Origin: a virus
DNA length: 41,650 nt
Strand: one strand, 5' to 3'
Virus record (IMG/VR): IMGVR_UViG_3300044627_002952
Span: 1-41,650 of that record
Below the pieces are notes generated by a model. It saw only the letters and a program-made list of their open reading frames with translations, was not told the origin of the DNA and made no database searches. The translations under genes were made by a program, and so were the position numbers. Below are positions 5,529 through 9,472 of the stretch, piece by piece (the stretch's first letter is position 1; the number at the start of each line of letters is the position of its first letter).

Positions 5529-5602
5529 GGGCGTCCAGGTCGTCCGGCTACTATCAGGCCGTCCAATAAAATCAAGATCGCAGGGCGATCTTGATAGTAG
5601 CC
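5529..5602 (-). repeat. Structured repeat element, copy C
   Basis: Outer arms GGCTACTATCA (5546-5556) and TGATAGTAGCC (5592-5602) are perfect complements. Inner hairpin 5571-5595: 11-bp stem, 3-base loop, followed on the minus strand by TTTTATTGGACG. The conserved CCTGGACG follows the second arm, after which this copy diverges into AT-rich palindromes (5500-5528). A further hairpin (stem GCCCCGA/TCGGGGC, 5618-5636) precedes the element in transcription order. Confidence 0.85.
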
Positions 5603-5672
5603 CACAAACAACCTAGCCCCGAACGAATCGGGGCAGGGACGAATCCTCTTCGGTTGTAAGAGCACCACCTCT

Positions 5673-5930
5673 TTAGTCTGTGGCCGGTGCGGGCGTTTGC
5701 TGTCCGACGCGCACACCTGCGCGGAATGCGTGGATCAGTTCCAACAGTTCCCGCTTGCTGCGGTAACCGGGGAAGATGGCATCCGTCCCGGAGACGAGAA
5801 CCCTTTGCAGTTGCCATCCGCCGTATGCGCCCTGGAGGCAGTAGGCTCCGGGGTGGCCGGGGGTGGCCCCGACGAGTTGGTTCAGGACGCGGACTGCGGA
5901 TGCGAGGTCGTACTTGGTGGTGCGCTTCAT
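5673..5930 (-). CDS. Hypothetical 85-aa protein
   Basis: No family recognised. The start at 5930 (MKRTTKYDL) is preferred to an in-frame upstream start because the promoter's TAAGAT ends 7 bases upstream and ACC-ACC lies at codons 4-5, the rule for this region. The sequence has a Gly/Tyr-rich middle (GAYCLQGAYGGW) and a Pro/Ala-rich tail. Confidence 0.75.
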   Translation of the reverse strand: MKRTTKYDLASAVRVLNQLVGATPGHPGAYCLQGAYGGWQLQRVLVSGTDAIFPGYRSKRELLELIHAFRAGVRVGQQTPAPATD

Positions 5931-5937
5931 GGTGTGA

Positions 5938-5966
5938 ATCTTACTGTATCGGGGGGCGGGAGTCAA
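5938..5966 (-). promoter_or_regulatory. Leaderless early promoter with A-tract (gene at 5930)
   Basis: TTGACT (5961-5966), 17-base spacer, TAAGAT (5938-5943), seven bases TCACACC, ATG. AAAAAATCTTTC lies upstream inside a long inverted repeat (about 5967-6006), matching the A-tract at the 3720-3747 promoter. Confidence 0.8.
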
Positions 5967-6014
5967 GGGGGCAGGAAAGATTTTTTACTTTCTTTCCTGC
6001 CCCCCACCGGGGGA

Positions 6015-6404
6015 TTAGACGAGGACCGACGGGGCACGCATACGCTGCCGGAAGGCCGTGTCGCGTCCGTCGATCCAGTTGGCCGCAGCGAGGAGGCCGT
6101 AGGCGACCGCCCGCATCTCGTTCGCGGTGCAGGAGCAGCCCGCCCGCTCACCAAACGCACCGATGAGGTTGAAGGACGCCATCCGGGTAGAGGGCGACGA
6201 GAGGACGCGGACGGCGTAGGGGCCGACCGGGATCATGAACGCAGCCGCCGACTCGTGGTCGAACTGGACGCGGGTGTAGTTGCTCCGGTTGCTGATCTTG
6301 CAGTCACCGATGCGGTTCTCGCGCTCACGGCTGCGGAGGCCGTCAACGGAACGCGAGGGGCTGAACACGATGTCGTTGACACAGGCGAAGGTGGTGGTGG
6401 TCAT
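6015..6404 (-). CDS. Hypothetical 129-aa protein
   Basis: No family recognised. N-terminus MTTTTF with four ACC codons. It is the exception in this arm: upstream there is TTGACA (6435-6440) but no good -10 at the standard place, and AGGAG lies 8 bases before the ATG, so it is probably translated by a Shine-Dalgarno route from a leadered or read-through message. It has a Cys pair (AGCSC) near residue 90 and an Arg-rich end. Confidence 0.78.
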   Translation of the reverse strand: MTTTTFACVNDIVFSPSRSVDGLRSRERENRIGDCKISNRSNYTRVQFDHESAAAFMIPVGPYAVRVLSSPSTRMASFNLIGAFGERAGCSCTANEMRAVAYGLLAAANWIDGRDTAFRQRMRAPSVLV

Positions 6405-6436
6405 GGTAGATGCTCCTAGTGAGAGGGGTGCGATTG

Positions 6437-6628
6437 TCAAGCGGTAACGCAAGATTCTGCGCGAAACTTTGCCTTGCTCCAGCGCGGGTCGGCATCGTAC
6501 CCGTTGGTGAGGAGCAGGTAGCGGAACTCCTCAATGGCCTGGGCCTTGGAGTCAGCGCGAACCGTGGTGGAGTGAATGATGCCGCCGAGGGTGCAGGTGA
6601 CGCGGAAGAGTTGGGTGGTGCTGTTCAT
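6437..6628 (-). CDS. Hypothetical 63-aa protein
   Basis: The pattern of strand (FRVTCTLGGIIHSTTVRA) followed by helix (SKAQAIEEFRYLLL) and a W-S-K turn is a compact beta-beta-alpha layout common in small phage early proteins. No family named. First gene leftward of the divergence hub. Promoter TTGACT/TACCAT, leaderless, ACC-ACC at codons 4-5. Its stop codon is the TGA inside the TTGACA at 6435-6440. Confidence 0.75.
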   Translation of the reverse strand: MNSTTQLFRVTCTLGGIIHSTTVRADSKAQAIEEFRYLLLTNGYDADPRWSKAKFRAESCVTA

Positions 6629-6634
6629 GCGTGT

Positions 6635-6662
6635 ATGGTAGCGAATCTACAATGGAAGTCAA
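6635..6662 (-). promoter_or_regulatory. Leftward hub promoter, leaderless
   Basis: TTGACT (6657-6662), 16-base spacer, TACCAT (6635-6640), six bases ACACGC, ATG at 6628. The -35 box lies inside the left arm of the 29-bp inverted repeat. Confidence 0.83.
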
Positions 6663-6745
6663 TACCCTTTCTCAAATATTTCTCGAGCGCCCCCAGGCGA
6701 CCGATAACCTACCGGCAGAAATATTTGAGAAAGGGTATTGACTTC
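6655..6745. repeat. Perfect 29-bp inverted repeat at divergence hub
   Basis: Left arm 6655-6683 and right arm 6717-6745 are exact reverse complements, separated by a 33-base GC-rich spacer. Each arm holds a -35 box (TTGACT) and an AT-rich CTCAAATATTTCT stretch upstream of it, so two identical promoter backs drive transcription outward in both directions. Beyond the arms the two promoters also share the -10 GCTACCAT. It could act as a joint UP element, an operator, or an origin. Confidence 0.9.
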
Positions 6746-6765
6746 GATAGCAAACTTGCTACCAT
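6738..6765 (+). promoter_or_regulatory. Rightward hub promoter, leaderless
   Basis: TTGACT (6738-6743), 16-base spacer, TACCAT (6760-6765), six bases TAGCGC, ATG at 6772. Confidence 0.83.
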
Positions 6766-6771
6766 TAGCGC

Positions 6772-6990
6772 ATGGACACCACCCACACCGATTCGCCCGA
6801 CAACTTCCCCTGCCAGTGCCACCTGTCGAAGTACGCCTACGAGGACGCGCTCTGCCCCGAGTGCGAGGAGCGGGAGCGGCAGCTCGAAGCCCAGGTGGAG
6901 GCCGAAGCGCTGCGCGCCGAGGCCATGGAGGAGAGGGACTGGGACGCCGATAACGATTGGCTCGCCTCAGCGGGCTGGGGCGAGATGTGA
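6772..6990 (+). CDS. Hypothetical acidic protein with Cys pairs, 72 aa
   Basis: Two Cys pairs at residues 14-16 (C-Q-C-H) and 28-31 (C-P-E-C) could bind a zinc ion. They are followed by an acidic, Glu/Ala-rich helix (EERERQLEAQVEAEALRAEA) and a Trp/Asp tail. No family is recognised. First gene rightward of the hub; leaderless; N-terminus MDTT with ACC-ACC at codons 3-4. Confidence 0.75.
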   Translation: MDTTHTDSPDNFPCQCHLSKYAYEDALCPECEERERQLEAQVEAEALRAEAMEERDWDADNDWLASAGWGEM

Positions 6991-7061
6991 GCCCCAAATA
7001 AATCTTCAAACTTCCACCGGCCACCCTTGACATGGGGTGGTCGGTGTGCTAATATGCGCGC
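6989..7061 (+). repeat. Promoter repeat unit 1
   Basis: Intergenic unit repeated at 7228-7302 and, more diverged, 7489-7553. Shared order: AAATAAATC, TCAAA-TTCCACCG, then an inverted repeat whose loop is the -35 box, then GTGTGCTA and a -10. Here CACCGGCCACCC pairs with GGGTGGTCGGTG around TTGACAT(G). Confidence 0.8.
7027..7055 (+). promoter_or_regulatory. Leaderless early promoter (gene at 7062)
   Basis: TTGACA (7027-7032), 17-base spacer, TAATAT (7050-7055), six bases GCGCGC, ATG. The -35 box sits in the loop of a 12-bp inverted repeat. Confidence 0.83.
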
Positions 7062-7229
7062 ATGATCACCACCGACGGTAACGATGAAACCCCCCGCAAG
7101 TACACCGATGGCGAGTACCGGCTGCGGCCCGAGTACCAGGAGGAGCAACACAGCGCCTGTTGGGAGGACCGCTACGGGCCCGACTACGATGACTGCGACG
7201 AGGGCCCTGACTGGGAGGGCGATGACTGA
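7062..7229 (+). CDS. Small acidic Trp/Tyr-rich protein, 55 aa
   Basis: Rich in Asp, Glu, Tyr and Trp (for example YGPDYDDCDEGPDWEGDD). It shares the DNA string GAAACCCCCCGCA, the E-T-P-R motif and the E-G-P-D motif with the next gene at 7303, so the two are probably a tandem duplication that included the promoter unit. No known family. N-terminus MITT with ACC-ACC at codons 3-4; leaderless. Confidence 0.7.
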   Translation: MITTDGNDETPRKYTDGEYRLRPEYQEEQHSACWEDRYGPDYDDCDEGPDWEGDD

Positions 7230-7302
7230 GCCCAGGAAATAAATCGTCAAATTTCCACCGCTACCCCTTGCAACCGAGGGGGCGGTGTGCTATCATACGC
7301 GT
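7228..7302 (+). repeat. Promoter repeat unit 2
   Basis: Second copy of the 6989-7061 unit. The inverted repeat here is CACCGC-(TA)-CCCCT paired with AGGGG-GCGGTG around a loop containing TTGCAA. The stem bases differ from unit 1 but remain complementary. Confidence 0.78.
7268..7296 (+). promoter_or_regulatory. Leaderless early promoter (gene at 7303)
   Basis: TTGCAA (7268-7273), 17-base spacer, TATCAT (7291-7296), six bases ACGCGT, ATG. Confidence 0.78.
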
Positions 7303-7449
7303 ATGGAAAGCACCACCAACATCGAAGAAACCCCCCGCACCCCGATGGTCATCAATCTGGCCAAGCGCAACGCGAATCCCGATGAGGAGCGGGAATTCGC
7401 GGAGGGACCGGATGAGGACACCTACTGGGACTGGTACTGGGGCCAGTAA
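7303..7449 (+). CDS. Small acidic Trp-rich protein, 48 aa
   Basis: A paralogue-like partner of the 7062 gene: E-T-P-R near the N-terminus, E-G-P-D near the C-terminus and a striking aromatic end (TYWDWYWGQ). N-terminus MESTT with ACC-ACC at codons 4-5. Leaderless promoter; followed by a strong terminator. Function unknown. Confidence 0.7.
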   Translation: MESTTNIEETPRTPMVINLAKRNANPDEEREFAEGPDEDTYWDWYWGQ

Positions 7450-7460
7450 CCCCCCAGGCA

Positions 7461-7497
7461 CTCAGAGGCCCCCGCAAGGGGGCCTCTGAGTTTATTT
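7461..7497 (+). terminator. Strong intrinsic terminator
   Basis: 13-bp stem CTCAGAGGCCCCC (7461-7473) with GCAA tetraloop and its exact complement (7478-7490), then TTTATTT. It closes the rightward small-gene block. Confidence 0.9.
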
Positions 7498-7518
7498 GAT
7501 AATCTTTCCAACCGGCCC

Positions 7519-7547
7519 TTGACAGCATGGGTCGGTTGTGTTATAGG
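7519..7547 (+). promoter_or_regulatory. Third repeat-unit promoter, no ORF behind it
   Basis: TTGACA (7519-7524), 17-base spacer, TATAGG (7542-7547). The -35 is in the loop of inverted repeat CAACCGGCCC/GGGTCGGTTG, as in units 1 and 2. At the place where the sister promoters have ATG (7554) there is a G-run instead, so the product is probably RNA. Confidence 0.65.
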
Positions 7548-7553
7548 CAGGGG

Positions 7554-7705
7554 GGGGGTAGGGGTGCCCAAGGAGTCTGACGGAAGTTGCAGCAAAGGTT
7601 CGTTTGGTGCAAGGGGGGTGGGGTCTCAGCGCCGTGTCCAAACAGTATTTTGGGTCCCCTTTGGGATTTGGAACGTTCGAGGGGCCAGCACCCACCCCCT
7701 CTAAT
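7554..7705 (+). ncRNA. Candidate structured non-coding RNA
   Basis: From the predicted start 7554, the 5' end GGGGG-U-(AG)-GGGUGC can pair with GCACCC-A-CCCCC at 7688-7699, closing a roughly 150-base domain just before a T-rich stretch. Internal hairpins include CCAAA/TTTGG around 7638-7652. A second G-run (7613-7623) competes for the same C-rich 3' strand with a 9-bp perfect match, which suggests two alternative folds or G-quadruplexes. No start codon with support and no convincing ORF. No known RNA family is recognised. Confidence 0.45.
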
Positions 7706-7720
7706 ATTCTTTAAATTTTC

Positions 7721-7766
7721 TCAAATATTCTCAAATATATTCAAAGTTCCTCAAATATTCTCAAAG
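7721..7766. repeat. Five 10-bp phased TCAAA repeats
   Basis: TCAAA begins at 7721, 7731, 7741, 7751 and 7761, exactly one helical turn apart. The best units read TCAAATATTC. The same CTCAAATATT string is in both arms of the hub inverted repeat at 6655-6745. The layout suits a protein that binds one face of DNA, such as an initiator or regulator. The rest of the 7450-7888 stretch holds the terminator, the ncRNA candidate and unassigned AT-rich DNA. Confidence 0.8.
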
Positions 7767-7862
7767 CCATCTGTCCACTCAATTTAAAAACGACCCCCTA
7801 CCTCTAAAAACCATGTATGGTCAAAAAAATTTTTGGGCGCAGAAAGGCTCTAAAAGGTTCAC

Positions 7863-7870
7863 TATAAATA
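7863..7870 (+). promoter_or_regulatory. T4-type late promoter
   Basis: Perfect TATAAATA, 18 bases before an ATG that has its own AAGGAG. It is the first late promoter after the compositional boundary and is not leaderless. Confidence 0.8.
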
Positions 7871-7888
7871 CTCTTTTAAGGAGATATC

Positions 7889-8059
7889 ATGTTAGGAAAA
7901 ATTAAAAAGTTTGTTAAGTCCGTATCATCCACCACTTGGATGATCATCGCTGTTGGGGTTGTTGCATTCGTTATTCTAAGCCTTTCCAACTGCCACGGAA
8001 AGCCTCATAAGAAGCATGGTGAGGCAAAGGGCCATGTAGAGGCTCCTGCTGCTCAGTGA
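7889..8059 (+). CDS. Small membrane protein or lipoprotein, 56 aa
   Basis: A basic N-terminus (MLGKIKKFVKS), a hydrophobic segment at residues 17-31 (WMIIAVGVVAFVILS), then L-S-N-C, which could be a lipobox with Cys35 as the lipidated residue, and a His/Lys-rich tail (HGKPHKKHGEAKGH). Behind a perfect late promoter and AAGGAG. A role at the membrane late in infection (for example lysis or spanin-like) is possible but unproven. Confidence 0.7.
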   Translation: MLGKIKKFVKSVSSTTWMIIAVGVVAFVILSLSNCHGKPHKKHGEAKGHVEAPAAQ

Positions 8060-8082
8060 GCCTATAAGTCAATCTAGGCAAT

Positions 8083-8113
8083 AAAAAAGGGATCCATTTT
8101 TGGATCCCTTTTT
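8083..8113. terminator. Bidirectional intrinsic terminator
   Basis: AAAAAGGGATCCA and its complement TGGATCCCTTTTT form a long stem; it has an A-run on one side and a T-run on the other. It separates the rightward 56-residue gene from the leftward purA. Confidence 0.88.
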
Positions 8114-8165
8114 GTTATTTTTATTTGTTGGATTATTTAATTTTTGCCCGATGATTGCAAAATAT

Positions 8166-9161
8166 TTATATATTTGCATATTCTTTACTTCCTGAAAAAT
8201 TAATCAACTTTACATCAGTCTGTTCTTTGATGTAATATTTGATAAAATCTTTCATTACTATAATATCTTCAAAATTTACCAACTGACCTTCATATTTTAG
8301 CCGGAATGTTCCGACACTCTCAAGCACATCACACTTGTTGATATAAAGTTCTGTGCATCCTGAAAGTTTGATGGCAGCAATGAGTTTATCCAAATTCAAC
8401 CAGTTCACCAGACGCTTGCGACCAGTGGTTGAGCCAAATTCCTGACCTTCCTCAATTATCTGGTTGAGGATCTTGTCTTCCCACAGCGACTCTGGAAAGA
8501 GTGGATCCACACCGCTCTTGGTATCATAGATCTTGGCGACACCAATCAGCCGTTCGATCTTCTTTGGCGAGAAGCCAAGCGAGCAGGCACTATAAGGCAT
8601 GGTTGAACTGCTGGTGACATATGGGTAATCTCCATGGTCAATGTCAAGCCAGACACTTTGAGCGCCTTCACATAGTACGCGACCTTTGAGTTCTCCATCC
8701 CAGAGGAAATTTTGCGAAAAAACATCCTCGGCCCGTTTTCCTTTTCGAAGCATCTTATCGGCATAGCAAGGAGCAATGCCCTGACCAGTTGTACCAAGTT
8801 TACCTTTTAGGTTGTTCAAATCATATTCGATGTGATCATCTGTAATGATATGGGCCTTTGGAGAAACTTTTACAAGTCCGATGTCAAATCCGTTTTTGTT
8901 CAAGTAACTGAGTTCTTGATAAAATTTATCAACATGAAGAACACAACCGGGACCAATAATGGATGGCTTGTCCTGAAAAATACCACACGGAATAATGTGT
9001 GTCTTGTATTTTACATTGTTGATCCAGACCGTATGACCTGCGTTGGGCCCGCCATTCCAACGACAAACCATATCGTAGTCTTTAGCAATTGCGTTCGAGA
9101 TCTTTCCCTTGCCCTCGTCACCCCAAGCAAGGCCGTAAATAATATCAACAGATTTAATCAT
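8166..9161 (-). CDS. purA: Adenylosuccinate synthetase, short archaeal/phage type
   Basis: Makes adenylosuccinate from IMP, GTP and aspartate. Visible motifs: the P-loop W-G-D-E-G-K-G-K (residues 13-20) with catalytic Asp15, G-G-P-N-A-G-H-T with catalytic His43, G-T-T-G-Q-G-I-A-P, E-G-A-Q, D-I-D-H-G-D-Y-P-Y-V-T-S-S, and the late S-T-T-G-R-K-R. At 331 residues it is about 100 shorter than bacterial PurA (about 430) and matches the size of archaeal PurA and phage PurZ. The Asp replaced in PurZ is kept, so IMP is the likely substrate. The ATG at 9161 starts the conserved first strand. It lies directly behind tRNA-Asn and shares its late promoter. The GMP reductase at 12059 would supply IMP. Confidence 0.93.
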   Translation of the reverse strand: MIKSVDIIYGLAWGDEGKGKISNAIAKDYDMVCRWNGGPNAGHTVWINNVKYKTHIIPCGIFQDKPSIIGPGCVLHVDKFYQELSYLNKNGFDIGLVKVSPKAHIITDDHIEYDLNNLKGKLGTTGQGIAPCYADKMLRKGKRAEDVFSQNFLWDGELKGRVLCEGAQSVWLDIDHGDYPYVTSSSTMPYSACSLGFSPKKIERLIGVAKIYDTKSGVDPLFPESLWEDKILNQIIEEGQEFGSTTGRKRLVNWLNLDKLIAAIKLSGCTELYINKCDVLESVGTFRLKYEGQLVNFEDIIVMKDFIKYYIKEQTDVKLINFSGSKEYANI

Positions 9162-9174
9162 AAAAAGTTCCAAA

Positions 9175-9247
9175 CTCTCCGAACTGGATTCGAACCAGTG
9201 ACATGAAAGTTAACAGCTTTCCGCTCTACCTACTGAGCTATCGGAGA
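9175..9247 (-). tRNA. tRNA-Asn (GUU)
   Basis: Minus-strand cloverleaf: acceptor TCTCCGA/TCGGAGA perfect, D arm GCTC...GAGC, anticodon stem GAAAG/CTTTC with loop CTGTTAA (GUU), T arm CACTGG-TTCGAAT-CCAGT. CCA is not encoded; discriminator G. It is directly upstream of purA, so the mRNA must be cut from a tRNA precursor. Confidence 0.92.
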
Positions 9248-9250
9248 AGG

Positions 9251-9264
9251 TATAAATATTTATA
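9251..9264. promoter_or_regulatory. Palindromic divergent late promoter
   Basis: TATAAATATTTATA is a perfect 14-bp palindrome and contains TATAAATA on both strands (plus 9251-9258, minus 9264-9257). With T4-like spacing the plus transcript starts on the A of the ATG at 9264, and the minus transcript starts about four bases before tRNA-Asn. Confidence 0.78.
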
Positions 9265-9452
9265 TGGAAAGATTAGAAGATACAATACGCAAAGTTCAAC
9301 AAAAATATAAAAATCGTCCAAGTCCTTTGAGTGAACAGTATACACGATCAAATACAAATGTCAATTTTGTTCCTCAACAATCTAATCCAAATAAAGATAT
9401 TAGAAGCAATTTATTAGGAAATTTTAGACCACCCAACGACATCTTTAGATAA
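9264..9452 (+). CDS. Hypothetical 62-aa protein
   Basis: Polar, Asn/Pro/Arg-rich and probably disordered after an N-terminal helix (MERLEDTIRKVQQKYK). No family recognised. Behind a leaderless late promoter with only five bases between TATAAATA and ATG. Being late and next to a probable virion protein, it may be a minor structural or assembly protein. Confidence 0.7.
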   Translation: MERLEDTIRKVQQKYKNRPSPLSEQYTRSNTNVNFVPQQSNPNKDIRSNLLGNFRPPNDIFR

Positions 9453-9459
9453 TTTAAAG

Positions 9460-9467
9460 AATAAATA
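9460..9467 (+). promoter_or_regulatory. Late promoter, leaderless
   Basis: AATAAATA with five bases to the ATG at 9473. Confidence 0.6.
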
Positions 9468-9472
9468 ATTTT

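Noticed and set aside
5610-5690. tRNA-like anticodon arm and hairpin downstream of the 85-residue gene
   Set aside because: A stem CTCTT/AAGAG with a 7-base loop and a GCCCCGA hairpin are visible, but there is no acceptor stem or proper T loop. Not a tRNA.
5522-5716. 64-residue ORF through repeat copy C
   Set aside because: In copies A and B the same frame is broken by stops, while the RNA pairing is kept. The element is under structural, not coding, selection.
5687-6419. Long plus-strand ORFs of 159 and 240 codons
   Set aside because: They are antisense to the 85- and 129-residue genes, have no promoter or ribosome site, and reflect open antisense frames in GC-rich DNA.
6410-7030. Long plus-strand ORF of 206 codons across the hub
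   Set aside because: It crosses the inverted repeat and both divergent promoters and is antisense or out of frame to well-supported small genes. A GC-rich shadow.
7721-7766. CRISPR-like array
   Set aside because: The repeats are 10 bases with no spacers; these are phased iterons, and no cas gene is present.
8166-9161. Calling the PurA homologue a PurZ (Z-DNA enzyme)
   Set aside because: Short size fits, but Asp15 in W-G-D-E-G-K-G is retained, whereas PurZ replaces it, and no other Z-pathway gene is in the window. Kept only as an alternative.
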